From the NCBI RefSeq assembly GCF_014212315.1, contig NZ_JACKXE010000001.1:1736001-1800000 (forward strand): a stretch of 64,000 nucleotides of DNA. The letters are read 5' to 3'. A program made the translations under genes and the position numbers. This document shows, one piece after another, positions 8,588 to 17,511 of the stretch (the first letter of the stretch is position 1; every line of letters starts with the position of its first letter). The stretch comes from Nocardioides luti (GTDB lineage: Bacteria > Actinomycetota > Actinomycetes > Propionibacteriales > Nocardioidaceae). Below the pieces are notes generated by a model that worked only from the letters and a program-made list of their open reading frames with translations, ran no database searches and was not told where the DNA came from.

Positions 8588-9511
8588 GTGCCCGTGCAGC
8601 TCGGTCAGTACCCCGCTCCCAGCCACGTCGTCGCCCACCTCAGCGATCCGCACCTGCTCGCGGACCGCCTGCAGTACGACGTCATCGACACCCGGGCCGG
8701 GCTCGCCCGGGCCCTGGCCCGCCTCGCCCACGTCGACCCGCCGCCGCAGGCGCTGGTCTTCACCGGCGACCTCGCGGACCGCGCCGAGCCGGCGGCGTAC
8801 GCCCGGCTGCGCGCGCTGGTCGAGCCCGCCGCCGCGGCGATGGGCGCCCAGGTCGTCTGGGTGATGGGCAACCACGACGAGCGGGCGCCCTACGCCCGTG
8901 CGCTCTTCGACGAGGACGCCTCCGACGAGCGGCCCCAGGACCGCGTCCACGACGTCGACGGGCTGCGGATCGTCGCGCTCGACACCAGCGTCCCGGACTA
9001 CCACCACGGCGAGATCACCGACGACCAGCTCGCCTGGCTGGCCGACGTGCTCGCCACCCCGGCGCCGCACGGCACGCTGCTCGCCCTGCACCACCCGCCG
9101 ATCCCGGTGCCGATGCTGCGCGCCGCGGAGCTGATCGAGCTGCTCGACCAGGACCGGCTCGCCGCTGTCCTCGCGGGCACCGACGTGCGCGGCATCCTCG
9201 GCGGACACTTCCACTTCTCGTCGTACTCCACCTTCGCCGGCATCCCGGTCTCGGTCGCGTCGGCGACCTGCTACACCTCCGACCCCGCTCCGGTCGGGCG
9301 CTTCGTCTCCGGCGTCGACGGGCACCAGTCGGTCAATGTCCTGCACGTGTATGCCGACCGCGTGGTCACCACGCTGGTCCCGCTCGCCGAGGCGCCCGAG
9401 GTCAGCGGCTTCCCCGCCGACGTCGTGGCGCAGGTCGAGGCGCTGAGCGCCGAGGAGCGCCGGGAGCTGCTGTCGCGCAAGAGCTCGGGCTTCTACGCCG
9501 GCGACGCCTGA
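8588..9511 (+). CDS. Metallophosphoesterase, class III cyclic-nucleotide phosphodiesterase type
   Basis: The 307-residue calcineurin-like phosphoesterase has the complete metal-binding set: SDPHL (D and H, near residue 20), TGDLADR, VMGNHDE, LALHHPP and GGHFHFSSY. This order and the GNHDE form match the CpdA/Rv0805 group that hydrolyses cAMP or other cyclic nucleotides and phosphodiesters. cAMP as substrate would be interesting next to the CRP-type sites in this window, but that is inference. The GTG start at 8588 lies 6 nt after TAGCGT, so it is probably leaderless. A hairpin at 9535-9568 ends the transcript. Confidence 0.88.
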   Translation: MPVQLGQYPAPSHVVAHLSDPHLLADRLQYDVIDTRAGLARALARLAHVDPPPQALVFTGDLADRAEPAAYARLRALVEPAAAAMGAQVVWVMGNHDERAPYARALFDEDASDERPQDRVHDVDGLRIVALDTSVPDYHHGEITDDQLAWLADVLATPAPHGTLLALHHPPIPVPMLRAAELIELLDQDRLAAVLAGTDVRGILGGHFHFSSYSTFAGIPVSVASATCYTSDPAPVGRFVSGVDGHQSVNVLHVYADRVVTTLVPLAEAPEVSGFPADVVAQVEALSAEERRELLSRKSSGFYAGDA

Positions 9512-9534
9512 GGCCGCCAGGCCCCGGAAACAGT

Positions 9535-9568
9535 GAACGCCCCCGGTCGGTGGAGACCAGGGGCGTTC
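9535..9568. terminator. Bidirectional hairpin terminator
   Basis: GAACGCCCC pairs with GGGGCGTTC, continued by an inner GGTC/GACC stem. It sits between the convergent phosphoesterase gene and tRNA-Tyr and begins two bases beyond the tRNA 3' end. No long T-run follows, as is usual in actinomycetes. Confidence 0.7.
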
Positions 9569-9569
9569 G

Positions 9570-9652
9570 TGGCAGGTGAAGGATTCGAACCTTCGTAGGT
9601 GTACACCGACGGATTTACAGTCCGTTCCCATTGGCCGCTCGGGCAACCTGCC
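9570..9652 (-). tRNA. tRNA-Tyr (anticodon GTA)
   Basis: The 83-nt tRNA has a 7-bp acceptor stem (GGCAGGT with ACCTGCC, discriminator A at 9570), anticodon loop CTGTAAA with GTA at 9618-9616, a long variable arm as in bacterial tRNA-Tyr, and a T arm with GGTTCGAATCC. CCA is not encoded. It is a single tRNA on the minus strand, flanked downstream by the 9535-9568 hairpin. It is the only RNA gene I can support in the window. Confidence 0.96.
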
Positions 9653-9696
9653 GGGATGCCTGCCTCCGGCGTTTGGCCGGTCGGCGGCAAGGCGAA

Positions 9697-9725
9697 ACAA
9701 TAGCGCAGCACCGACGCCAGACGAA
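9697..9725 (-). promoter_or_regulatory. Possible promoter of tRNA-Tyr
   Basis: On the minus strand TATTGT (9702-9697) forms a good -10 box, with TTCGTC 17 bp further upstream as a weak -35. Transcription would start about 38 nt before the mature tRNA. Confidence 0.4.
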
Positions 9726-9781
9726 AACCGCCGGGACCCCGGTGCGGCACCACGAGCACACCACCAGCACTAGGAGAAAAC

Positions 9782-10273
9782 ATGGCCGACTCGTCGTTCG
9801 ACATCGTGAGCAAGCTCGACCGCCAGGAGGTCGACAACGCGCTGGGCCAGACCGCGCGCGAGGTCGCCACCCGCTTCGACTTCAAGGGCACCGGCGCCAC
9901 CATCGAGTGGCAGGGCGACGAGGCGATCGAGATCACCGCCTCCGCCGACGACCGGGCCAGCGCCGTCCTCGACCTGTTCAAGGACAAGCTGATCAAGCGC
10001 CAGCAGAGCCTGAAGATCCTCGACGCCTCCGAGCCGCGCGCCTCGGGCCAGCAGTCCAAGATCTCGATCGCGCTCAAGGAGGGCATCACCTCCGAGGACG
10101 CCAAGAAGATCTCGAAGCTGATCCGCGACGAGGGCCCCAAGGGCGTCAAGGCGCAGATCCAGGGCGACGAGCTCCGGATCTCCTCGAAGAAGCGCGACGA
10201 CCTGCAGGCCGTCCAGGCGCTGGTCAAGGGCCAGGACCTCGACTTCGCGGTGCAGTTCACCAACTACCGCTGA
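9782..10273 (+). CDS. yajQ: YajQ-family nucleotide-binding protein
   Basis: The 163-residue protein belongs to the YajQ/UPF0234 family, built of two RNP-like domains. The opening [18 protein letters not shown], the middle [12 protein letters not shown] and the end [12 protein letters not shown] are typical, and length agrees (about 163). Family members bind RNA or nucleotides, and a Xanthomonas relative binds cyclic di-GMP; the role in actinomycetes is not established. The start ATG 9782 has a clear AGGAG 6 nt upstream. The gene stands alone and ends against a palindromic repeat shared with convergent cysA. Confidence 0.93.
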   Translation: MADSSFDIVSKLDRQEVDNALGQTAREVATRFDFKGTGATIEWQGDEAIEITASADDRASAVLDLFKDKLIKRQQSLKILDASEPRASGQQSKISIALKEGITSEDAKKISKLIRDEGPKGVKAQIQGDELRISSKKRDDLQAVQALVKGQDLDFAVQFTNYR

Positions 10274-10296
10274 CCGGGATCTCCCCGGGCACCAAC

Positions 10297-10371
10297 GCCG
10301 AGTCGGCGCATCTGCAGATGCAGATGCGCCGACTCGACGTCATTTCGTGTGGCGGATGCGCCGACTCGGCG
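10297..10371. repeat. Modular palindromic repeat, probable bidirectional terminator
   Basis: The stretch is built of palindromic modules: GCCGAGTCGGC (10297-10307), ATCTGCAGAT (10310-10319), then GCGCCGACTCG copies at about 10327-10337 and 10358-10368. Bases 10299-10336 form an 18-bp stem with a 2-nt loop. The 5' arm (10297-10313) can instead pair perfectly with 10355-10371. It fills the gap between convergent yajQ and cysA and ends exactly at the cysA stop codon. The same modules recur at 57869-57923. Confidence 0.8.
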
Positions 10372-11361
10372 TCAGGCGGGCTGCTCCAGCTTGCGGCGCA
10401 TCGACGGGACCGTCGTGGCGCCGCTGGCCGGGGTGAGCCAGACCCGGACGCCCTCGTCGATCCCGAGCGAGCGGGCGTGGGTGCGGGTCATCACGACCGT
10501 GACCTCCGAGGAGTCCGCGGCGGTGACGGTGACCCGGACCTCGAAGCCGACCCGGAGCACCCGGGTGACCGTGCCCTCCGTGGCCCCGGCGAGCACCGGC
10601 GACAGCGACACGTCGATGTCGTGCGGACGCAGCACCACGCCGCTGAGCGAGGTCACCTCGCCCAGGAAGCCCATGACGAAGTCGTTGTCCGGCTCGTCGT
10701 AGAGCTGGTCGGGCGTGCCGATCTGCTCGACCCGGCCCTCGTTGATGACGACGATCTCGTCGGCGACCTCGAGGGCCTCCTCCTGGTCGTGCGTCACGAA
10801 GACCGTGGTCACGTGCACCTCGTCGTGCAGCCGGCGCAGCCAGTCGCGGAGCTCCTTGCGGACCTTCGCGTCGAGCGCGCCGAACGGCTCGTCGAGCAGC
10901 AGCACCTTCGGCTCCACCGCGAGCGCCCGCGCCAGCGCCATCCGCTGACGCTGGCCGCCCGAGAGCTGCGAGGGCAGCCGGTGGGCGAACTGCGAGAGGT
11001 GGACGAGCTTCAGCAGCTCGTCGACCCGCTCCGCGATCTCGGCCTTGGGGCGCTTGCGGATCTCGAGCCCGAAGGCGACGTTCTTCGCCACCGACATGTG
11101 CTTGAAGACCGCGTAGTGCTGGAACACGAAGCCGACGTTGCGCTTCTGCGCCGGCAGCTTGGTGGCGTTGGTGCCCTCGATGTTGATGGTGCCGGTGTCG
11201 GCGGAGTCCAGCCCGGCGATGATCCGCAGGAGCGTGGACTTGCCGCCGCCGGACGGCCCCAGGAGGGCGGTCAGCTGGCCGGTGGGGATGGACACGTTGA
11301 CGTCGTCGAGCGCGACGAAGTCGCCGAACTTCTTGCTGACGCCGGAGATCTCGATGCTCAT
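10372..11361 (-). CDS. cysA: Sulfate/thiosulfate ABC transporter ATPase CysA
   Basis: The 329-residue ATPase powers the CysTW sulfate importer. Motifs in order: Walker A GPSGGGKS near residue 33, [11 protein letters not shown] (Q-loop, with the CysA-type sequence), signature LSGGQRQR, Walker B VLLLDEP, H-loop FVTHDQ, then a C-terminal TOBE-like regulatory domain. VFQHYALF-type Q-loops and the neighbouring permeases support sulfate rather than another ion. I start it at ATG 11361, which overlaps the cysW stop (ATGA). It is the last gene of cysP-T-W-A and ends against the 10297-10371 palindrome. Confidence 0.94.
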   Translation of the reverse strand: MSIEISGVSKKFGDFVALDDVNVSIPTGQLTALLGPSGGGKSTLLRIIAGLDSADTGTINIEGTNATKLPAQKRNVGFVFQHYAVFKHMSVAKNVAFGLEIRKRPKAEIAERVDELLKLVHLSQFAHRLPSQLSGGQRQRMALARALAVEPKVLLLDEPFGALDAKVRKELRDWLRRLHDEVHVTTVFVTHDQEEALEVADEIVVINEGRVEQIGTPDQLYDEPDNDFVMGFLGEVTSLSGVVLRPHDIDVSLSPVLAGATEGTVTRVLRVGFEVRVTVTAADSSEVTVVMTRTHARSLGIDEGVRVWLTPASGATTVPSMRRKLEQPA

Positions 11362-12170
11362 TTCTTGCTCTCCTTGGGTCGGAGGACGGAGACCACGACC
11401 AGGCACACGACGCTGACGAAGGCCAGCATGAACGACGTGGCGTAGGCGGTGGACTGCTCGAAGTTCTGGTACTTCTGCTCGACGATCAGGGTCGCCGTCT
11501 GGGTCTGGCCGGTGAAGTTGCCCGACACGATCTTGACCGCGCCGAACTCACCGAGGGACCGGGCCAGGCTCAGGACCACGCCGTACACGACCGCCCACTT
11601 GATGCTGGGCAGCGTGATGCGCAGGAAGGTCTGGCGCGCGTTCGCCCCGAGGCTGCGCGCCGCCTGCTCCTGGTCGTCGCCGATCTCCGTGAGCGTCGGG
11701 ACGACCTCACGGATGACCAGCGGCAGCGCCACGAAGCAGGTGGCCATGATCATCCCCGGTGAGTTGAAGATGATCTGCAGACCGTTGTCCTCCAGCGGCT
11801 TGCCGAAGAAGCCGTCGCGTCCGTTGTAGACCAGCAGCAGGGCCAGGCCGACGACGACGGGCGAGACGGACATGGGCAGGTCGATCAGCGCCGAGAGCAC
11901 CCGCTTGCCGGGGAACTCGAAGCGCACGAGCAGGATCGAGATGCCGACCCCGAAGACCAGGTTGATCAGGACGGCCCAGAAGGCCACCAGGACCGTGAGG
12001 CGCAGGGCGTTGACGACGTCCGGGTCCGCCAGGGCGTCCTGGAGCGTCGTCAGCCCGTCCTCGAAGGTGTGCTGCACGACCAGCGCGACGGGCCAGGCCA
12101 CCAGCAGGAACACGTAGGCGATCGCCAGCAGGCGCAGGGCCCACCGGACGCCGAGCGGGACCTTAACCAC
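11358..12170 (-). CDS. cysW: Sulfate ABC transporter permease CysW
   Basis: The 270-residue inner-membrane permease has six predicted helices and the binding-protein-dependent transport signature [21 protein letters not shown] (EAA loop that docks to CysA). The [26 protein letters not shown] stretch is typical of CysW. The start is GTG 12170, which overlaps the end of cysT by 8 bp, and the gene overlaps cysA by 4 bp, so T, W and A are translationally coupled. Length is near the family norm (about 280). Confidence 0.92.
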   Translation of the reverse strand: MVKVPLGVRWALRLLAIAYVFLLVAWPVALVVQHTFEDGLTTLQDALADPDVVNALRLTVLVAFWAVLINLVFGVGISILLVRFEFPGKRVLSALIDLPMSVSPVVVGLALLLVYNGRDGFFGKPLEDNGLQIIFNSPGMIMATCFVALPLVIREVVPTLTEIGDDQEQAARSLGANARQTFLRITLPSIKWAVVYGVVLSLARSLGEFGAVKIVSGNFTGQTQTATLIVEQKYQNFEQSTAYATSFMLAFVSVVCLVVVSVLRPKESKK

Positions 12171-13044
12171 GGCGCGCCACCCTTCGCTGGACGAGGTCGA
12201 GGGCCACGATCACGAACAACGCGACGGCGAGCATCACGGAGGCGAGTGCTGCTGCCGCCGCGCTGTTGCCGTTCTCGATGAACGTGAGCACCCGGACCGA
12301 CACGACCTCGGTCCTGAAGGGGAGGTTGCCGCTGAGCAGCACCAGGGAGCCGTACTCCGAGATCGCCCGGGCGAACGCGAGAGCCGCGCCCGCCGCGATG
12401 GCGGGCACGAGGCTGGGCAGGATGATCCTGCGGAAGATCGTCAGTCGCTTGGCGCCGAGCGAGGCCGCGGCCTCCTCGACGTCACCCTCGAGCTCCTCGA
12501 GCACGGGCTGGACGGTCCGCACGACGAACGGCAGCGTGACGAACGCGAGCGCCAGCGTGACCGAGTGCTCGGTGTTCGCCCAGTGCAGCCCGAGCGGGCT
12601 GTCCTTGCCGTAGAGCGAGAGCAGCACGAGGCCGGCCACGATCGTGGGCAGGGCGAAGGGGATGTCGATGATGACGTCGAGCACGGCCTTGCCCCAGAAG
12701 TGGTCGCGGACGAGCACCCAGGCGATGACGGTTCCGAGGACGACGTTCAGGACGGTGACGACGAGCGCCTGGCCGACCGTGAGGCGGATCGCCGCCCAGG
12801 TCTGCCCGTTGCTCAGCGTCGTGACGTACTGGTCGAGTCCGCCGGACCCGGCGGTGACGACCAGGGCGGCGAGGGGGATCAGCACCAGCAGGCTGAACCA
12901 GATCATCGCGAGCCCCAGTCCGATCCCCGAGCTCCTGCTCAAGGTGTTGGACGCGCGGCGCGGCCGCCGCCCCTTGCGGGACGACGGCCGGGTCGCGTCG
13001 CTGGGAGGTGTCCCAGGACTGAGCTCGGTGAGAGCGGAGGTCAC
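12163..13044 (-). CDS. cysT: Sulfate ABC transporter permease CysT
   Basis: The 293-residue permease has a basic, serine-rich N-terminal tail (about 45 residues) before the first membrane helix, and the EAA loop EEAAASLGAKRLTIFRRIILP. It pairs with CysW in the membrane. The GTG start at 13044 shares one base with the cysP stop (TAGTG), the same junction type as glcE/glcF. The frame stays open further upstream, but that lies within cysP and shows no transporter sequence. Confidence 0.92.
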   Translation of the reverse strand: MTSALTELSPGTPPSDATRPSSRKGRRPRRASNTLSRSSGIGLGLAMIWFSLLVLIPLAALVVTAGSGGLDQYVTTLSNGQTWAAIRLTVGQALVVTVLNVVLGTVIAWVLVRDHFWGKAVLDVIIDIPFALPTIVAGLVLLSLYGKDSPLGLHWANTEHSVTLALAFVTLPFVVRTVQPVLEELEGDVEEAAASLGAKRLTIFRRIILPSLVPAIAAGAALAFARAISEYGSLVLLSGNLPFRTEVVSVRVLTFIENGNSAAAAALASVMLAVALFVIVALDLVQRRVARRG

Positions 13045-14087
13045 TACTCCTCGCCCTGCTTGCCGGTGTCCTCCTGCAGCTGCGGGACGATACCGAGCGG
13101 GTTGCCGTCCGAGCCGTCGTTGAAGAACTTCGGGGCCACCTCGGCCCACCCACCGAAGTCGTCGTTGATGGTGAACAGCTTGTCCGGGGTCGGGAACGGG
13201 TCGGACGGGTCGTTGGCACCCTCGACCTCGCCGACCTTGACGCCGTCGATGACGGGACGGAAGCCCGACTGGGCGTAGTCCTCCTGCGCCGGCTCGGTGG
13301 TCAGGTAGTCGAGGAAGTCCTTGGCGCTGGCGCTGGCGTCCTTGGTGACGGCGGCGGGGTTCTCGATCAGCAGGGTGTCCGGCGGGACGACGTAGTCGAC
13401 ATCGGCACCGCTCTGCTTGGCCAGGATGGCCTCGTTCTCGTAGGACAGCAGCACGTCGCCGTTGCCCTCGGTGAAGGAGGTGGTGGCGTCACGACCGCTG
13501 CTCGGGAGCGCGATGGTGTTGTCGAGGAGCTTGGTGAGGTACGCCTTGCCCTCGTCCTCGGAGCCGCCGTTGCCGACGATGTGCGCCCAGGCCGCCATGA
13601 TGTTCCAGCGGGCCGAGCCGGAGGAGCCGGGGTTCGGGGTGATGATCTCGACGCCGGGCTTGACGATGTCGTCCCAGGTCTGGATGTTGTCCGGGTTGCC
13701 CTTGCGGACGACGAAGACGACGACGGAGGACGTCGCGATGCCCTTGGTGGGCGTGTCCTTCCACGTCTTGTCGACGATCCCGGAGTCGACGAGACGCGTC
13801 ACGTCCGTCTCGAGCGAGAAGTGGACGACGTCCGCCTTCAGACCACCGTCGACGGCGCGGCTCTGGTCGCCCGAGGCGCCGTACGAGGTCTTGAAGGTGA
13901 CGTCCTTGCCGGCGTCGGTGTCCTGGAAGTCCGCGAAGACGGGCTTGTTCGCCGCCTCCAGGACCGAGTAGCCGACGACGCTGATCGTGTTCTCGGAGCT
14001 GCCACTTCCGCTTGCGGAGCATGCGGTCAAGGCCAGCACCCCAGCGACAGAAGCAGCCGCTGCGGCCTTGATCTTCATCTTCATCAT
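13044..14087 (-). CDS. cysP: Periplasmic sulfate-binding lipoprotein
   Basis: The 347-residue precursor has a lipoprotein signal peptide with lipobox LTAC (cysteine near residue 23), followed by a Ser/Gly linker, so it is anchored outside the membrane. The mature part is a sulfate-family binding protein: NTISVVGYSVLEAANKPVF, KTSYGASGDQSRAV and PNPGSSGSARWN are characteristic anion-binding loops. It delivers sulfate or thiosulfate to CysTWA. Two adjacent ATG codons (14087, 14084) are possible starts, with a GGGAAAGAGA purine stretch upstream. It is the first gene of the operon. Sulfate versus thiosulfate cannot be told from sequence; the symbol sbp would be equally valid. Confidence 0.9.
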   Translation of the reverse strand: MMKMKIKAAAAASVAGVLALTACSASGSGSSENTISVVGYSVLEAANKPVFADFQDTDAGKDVTFKTSYGASGDQSRAVDGGLKADVVHFSLETDVTRLVDSGIVDKTWKDTPTKGIATSSVVVFVVRKGNPDNIQTWDDIVKPGVEIITPNPGSSGSARWNIMAAWAHIVGNGGSEDEGKAYLTKLLDNTIALPSSGRDATTSFTEGNGDVLLSYENEAILAKQSGADVDYVVPPDTLLIENPAAVTKDASASAKDFLDYLTTEPAQEDYAQSGFRPVIDGVKVGEVEGANDPSDPFPTPDKLFTINDDFGGWAEVAPKFFNDGSDGNPLGIVPQLQEDTGKQGEE

Positions 14088-14135
14088 GTCTCTTTCCCGC
14101 CCACCTGAGCAGACGTGTTCTCGTCAATGTCAGGA

Positions 14136-14141
14136 ATGCTA
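14136..14141 (-). promoter_or_regulatory. Probable -10 box of the cysP operon
   Basis: TAGCAT on the minus strand, about 49 nt before the cysP start. A convincing -35 is not seen. The half-palindrome ACGTGTTCT at 14113-14121 also occurs in the korA operator. Confidence 0.4.
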
Positions 14142-14283
14142 GTCGACTTTAGATTTCCGATGTGCATTGTCGCCGCGATTCGGACGTGTCGCGTTCGTCA
14201 CCGTCCGGCACGGGAGATCGGCTCGCGTCGCGAGGGGGCGCCGCTATCGTGGAGGGTCGTACGGCGGCTCGGTCGCAGCGTCA

Positions 14284-14303
14284 AACTGGAACGTGTTCTA
14301 GTT
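14284..14303. promoter_or_regulatory. KstR-type palindromic operator before korA
   Basis: AACTGGAACGTGTTCTAGTT is a 20-bp palindrome with one mismatched arm position. It contains TGGAACGTGTTCTA, which fits the published KstR pattern TNNAACNNGTTNNA of mycobacterial sterol and lipid regulators. It overlaps the predicted -35 of korA, a repressor position. Confidence 0.5.
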
Positions 14304-14310
14304 CCTTCGC

Positions 14311-14316
14311 TACGCT
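14311..14316 (+). promoter_or_regulatory. Probable -10 box of korAB
   Basis: TACGCT at 14311-14316, with transcription expected near 14323, 27 nt before the korA ATG. The -35 region (14288-14293) lies within the palindrome 14284-14303. Confidence 0.5.
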
Positions 14317-14349
14317 GGTCGGATCGCGCCGGAGCCCACGAGAAGAGCC

Positions 14350-16296
14350 ATGAAGGAAGTGCCCGAGGTGACCAAGCAGGTCAAGCAGCTCGACCGCGTC
14401 ATCATCCGGTTCGCCGGCGACTCCGGCGACGGGATGCAGCTCACCGGTGACCGGTTCACCTCGGAGTCGGCGATCTTCGGCAACGACCTGATGACGCTGC
14501 CGAACTTCCCGGCCGAGATCCGCGCCCCCCAGGGCACGCTCCCGGGCGTCTCGTCGTTCCAGGTCCACTTCGCCGACCACGACATCCTCACGGCCGGCGA
14601 TGCCCCCGACGTGCTCGTCGCGATGAACCCCGCCGCCCTGCGGGCCAACCTCGCCGACCTGCCCAAGGGCGCGACGATCATCGTCGACACCCACGACTTC
14701 ACCGCGCGCAACCTCACCAAGGCCGGCTACACGACCAACCCGCTCGAGGACGACTCGCTCGCGGAGTTCTCGCTGCACACCGTCGACCTCACCGGCATGA
14801 CCGTCGAGGCCGTCAAGGAGTTCGGCCTGTCCCGCAAGGACGCCGCGCGCGCGAAGAACATGTTCGCCCTCGGCCTGCTGTCGTGGATGTACGGCCGGCC
14901 GATCGAGTCGACCATCACCTTCCTCGAGCGCCGCTTCGCCAAGGTCGCCGACATCCGCGACGCCAACATCACGGCGTTCAAGTCCGGCTGGAACTTCGGC
15001 GAGACGACCGAGACCTTCGTCGTCTCCTACGAGATCAAGCCCGCCCCGATGGCGGCCGGCACCTACCGCAACATCACCGGCAACCTCGCCCTGTCCTACG
15101 GGCTCGTGGCCTCGGGCGTGCAGTCCGGCCTGCCGATCTTCCTGGGGTCCTACCCGATCACCCCGGCCTCCGACATCCTCCACGAGCTCAGCAAGCACAA
15201 GGCGTTCGGCGTCACGACCTTCCAGGCCGAGGACGAGATCGCCGGCGTCGGCGCGGCCATCGGCGCGTCGTTCGCGGGCTCCCTCGGCGTCACGACCACC
15301 TCCGGCCCCGGCATCGCGCTCAAGTCCGAGGCGATCGGCCTCGCGGTGATGACCGAGCTCCCCCTGCTGGTCATCGACGTCCAGCGCGGCGGGCCCTCGA
15401 CCGGCCTCCCGACCAAGACCGAGCAGGCCGACCTGCTGCAGGCGATGTTCGGGCGCAACGGCGAGGCCCCCGTCCCGATCGTGGCGCCGCAGTCGCCCGG
15501 CGACTGCTTCTCCGCCGCCCTCGAGGCGACCCGGATCGCGGTGACCTACCGGACCCCGGTGATGCTGCTCTCCGACGGCTACCTCGCCAACGGCTCCGAG
15601 CCCTGGCGCATCCCCGAGGTCGACGACCTCCCGGTGATCGACCCGAACTTCGCCACCGCGGCCAACCACGGCGCGGGCGAGGACGGCGAGGCCACCGACT
15701 TCTGGCCCTACCTGCGCGACGAGGAGACGCTGGCCCGCCCGTGGGCCGTCCCGGGCACCCCCGGGCTCGAGCACCGCATCGGCGGCCTCGAGAAGGGCGA
15801 CGGGCACGGCAACATCTCCTACGACCCCGCCAACCACGACTTCATGGTCCGCACCCGTCAGGCCAAGGTCGACCGGATCGCCGAGTCGCTCCCGCCGATG
15901 GAGGTCGACGACCCGGCCGGTCCCGACGGGCAGGGCGCCAAGGTGCTCGTGCTCGGCTGGGGCTCGACCTACGGGCCGATCGGCGCCGGCGTACGCCGCG
16001 TCCGCAAGGCCGGCTACCAGGTCGCGCAGACGCACCTGCGCCACCTCAACCCGTTCCCGAAGGACCTCGGCGAGATCCTCAGCCGCTACGACAAGGTCCT
16101 CATCCCCGAGATGAACCTCGGGCAGCTCTCGCTGCTGATCCGGGCCCGCTACCTCGTCGACGCCGTCGGCTACAACCAGGTCAACGGCATGCCCATCAAG
16201 GCCGCCGACCTGGCCGACGCGCTCGGCGACCTGGTGGCCCAGGCCGAGGGCATCGAGGTCGACCTGCACGCACCCGCCGAGGAGGCGCTCCGATGA
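14350..16296 (+). CDS. korA: 2-oxoglutarate:ferredoxin oxidoreductase, fused gamma-alpha subunit KorA
   Basis: The 648-residue subunit joins a gamma domain (about 1-190, opening VIIRFAGDSGDGMQLTG) to an alpha pyrimidine-binding domain (about 215-640, with GSYPITPASDILHELS, FQAEDEIAGVGAAIGAS and RGGPSTGLPTKTEQADL). With KorB it converts 2-oxoglutarate, CoA and oxidised ferredoxin to succinyl-CoA and CO2. The same fused form occurs in Mycobacterium, where KOR supports the TCA cycle during lipid catabolism. I take ATG 14350; a GTG at 14368 is an alternative start. The gene overlaps korB by 4 bp (ATGA). 2-oxoacid specificity is inferred by family. Confidence 0.94.
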   Translation: MKEVPEVTKQVKQLDRVIIRFAGDSGDGMQLTGDRFTSESAIFGNDLMTLPNFPAEIRAPQGTLPGVSSFQVHFADHDILTAGDAPDVLVAMNPAALRANLADLPKGATIIVDTHDFTARNLTKAGYTTNPLEDDSLAEFSLHTVDLTGMTVEAVKEFGLSRKDAARAKNMFALGLLSWMYGRPIESTITFLERRFAKVADIRDANITAFKSGWNFGETTETFVVSYEIKPAPMAAGTYRNITGNLALSYGLVASGVQSGLPIFLGSYPITPASDILHELSKHKAFGVTTFQAEDEIAGVGAAIGASFAGSLGVTTTSGPGIALKSEAIGLAVMTELPLLVIDVQRGGPSTGLPTKTEQADLLQAMFGRNGEAPVPIVAPQSPGDCFSAALEATRIAVTYRTPVMLLSDGYLANGSEPWRIPEVDDLPVIDPNFATAANHGAGEDGEATDFWPYLRDEETLARPWAVPGTPGLEHRIGGLEKGDGHGNISYDPANHDFMVRTRQAKVDRIAESLPPMEVDDPAGPDGQGAKVLVLGWGSTYGPIGAGVRRVRKAGYQVAQTHLRHLNPFPKDLGEILSRYDKVLIPEMNLGQLSLLIRARYLVDAVGYNQVNGMPIKAADLADALGDLVAQAEGIEVDLHAPAEEALR

Positions 16297-17423
16297 CCAC
16301 CACCACCGCTCCCGAGAACCTGCCCTTCCCCGGGCTCCGCTCCGGGACCGAGGGCGTCCCGACCGTCGGCGAGGGAGACGCTCCCCAGACCGGCAAGACC
16401 TTCACCTCCGACCAGGAGGTCCGCTGGTGCCCCGGCTGCGGCGACTACGCCGTGCTCAAGGCGGTCCAGGGCTTCCTCCCCGGGCTCGGCCTGCGCCGCG
16501 AGAACATCGTCTTCGTCTCCGGCATCGGCTGCTCGTCGCGGTTCCCGTACTACCTCGACACCTACGGCATGCACTCGATCCACGGCCGCGCGCCGTCGAT
16601 CGCGACCGGCATCGCCACCGCCCGCGAGGACCTGTCGGTCTGGGTCGTCACCGGCGACGGCGACGCGCTCTCGATCGGCGGCAACCACCTGATCCACGCG
16701 CTGCGCCGCAACGTGAACATGACGATCCTGCTGTTCAACAACCGGATCTACGGCCTCACGAAGGGGCAGTACTCCCCCACCTCCGAGGCCGGCAAGATCA
16801 CCAAGTCGACCCCGATGGGGTCGGTCGACCACCCCTTCAACCCGGTCTCGCTCGCGCTCGGCGCCGAGGGCTCCTTCGTGGCCCGCACCATCGACTCCGA
16901 CCGCAAGCACCTCACCTCGGTGCTCTCCGCGGCCGCCGCCCACCGCGGCACGTCGCTGGTCGAGATCTACCAGAACTGCCCGATCTTCAACGACGGCGCG
17001 TTCGACGCGATCAAGAACAACGACACCAAGGCCGACGCGATCATCCCGCTGGTCCACGGCGAGCCGATCCGCTTCGGTGTCGTCGACGAGCAGGGCAACC
17101 CCACCAAGGGCCTGGTCCGCGACACCACCACCGGTGGCGTGAAGGTCGTCGAGATCGCCGACCTCGGGGCGTCCGCCGCCGACCAGCTGCTCGTCCACGA
17201 CGCGCACAACCCGGATCCCACCATGGCGTTCGCGATCTCGCGGCTCACCGACTCGGGCTACCTCAACCAGTCGCCGATCGGCATCTTCCGTCAGGTCGAG
17301 CGGCCGACGTACGACGACGGCGCGCGCGCCCAGATCGACTCCGCCCGCTCCGCGGCCCCGGGCGAGCCCGCGGACCGCCTCGCCGGCCTGATCAACGGCG
17401 GCGACACCTGGACGGTCGTCTGA
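16293..17423 (+). CDS. korB: 2-oxoglutarate:ferredoxin oxidoreductase beta subunit KorB
   Basis: The 376-residue beta subunit binds thiamine diphosphate and one 4Fe-4S cluster. WCPGCGDYAVL (two cysteines) and SGIGCSSRFPYY carry cluster ligands, and the TPP-Mg motif is GDGDALSIGGNH followed by NNRIYGLTKGQYSPTS. ATG 16293 overlaps the korA stop. Length is slightly above the archaeal and mycobacterial relatives because of an N-terminal 45-residue tail. Transcription ends at the strong hairpin 17444-17476. Confidence 0.94.
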   Translation: MTTTTAPENLPFPGLRSGTEGVPTVGEGDAPQTGKTFTSDQEVRWCPGCGDYAVLKAVQGFLPGLGLRRENIVFVSGIGCSSRFPYYLDTYGMHSIHGRAPSIATGIATAREDLSVWVVTGDGDALSIGGNHLIHALRRNVNMTILLFNNRIYGLTKGQYSPTSEAGKITKSTPMGSVDHPFNPVSLALGAEGSFVARTIDSDRKHLTSVLSAAAAHRGTSLVEIYQNCPIFNDGAFDAIKNNDTKADAIIPLVHGEPIRFGVVDEQGNPTKGLVRDTTTGGVKVVEIADLGASAADQLLVHDAHNPDPTMAFAISRLTDSGYLNQSPIGIFRQVERPTYDDGARAQIDSARSAAPGEPADRLAGLINGGDTWTVV

Positions 17424-17443
17424 ACGCACCACCCGCTGCATGC

Positions 17444-17476
17444 CGAAGGGCCCCACCGGATCGGTGGGGCCCTTCG
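17444..17476. terminator. Strong bidirectional terminator after korB
   Basis: A perfect 15-bp stem (5' arm 17444-17458, CGAAGGGCCCCACCG) with a 3-nt loop lies between the convergent korB and secreted-protein genes. Confidence 0.85.
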
Positions 17477-17511
17477 TCGTACGTGCGGTCAGGCGCGGAG
17501 CGCGCCCGGCG

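Noticed and set aside
9493..10263. Minus-strand open frame over tRNA-Tyr and yajQ
   Set aside because: It reads through the tRNA and is antisense to yajQ, a well-conserved family.
14088..14349. Riboswitch or sulfur-responsive leader between cysP and korA
   Set aside because: Apart from the promoter elements and the 20-bp palindrome I see no conserved riboswitch core or stable leader hairpin.
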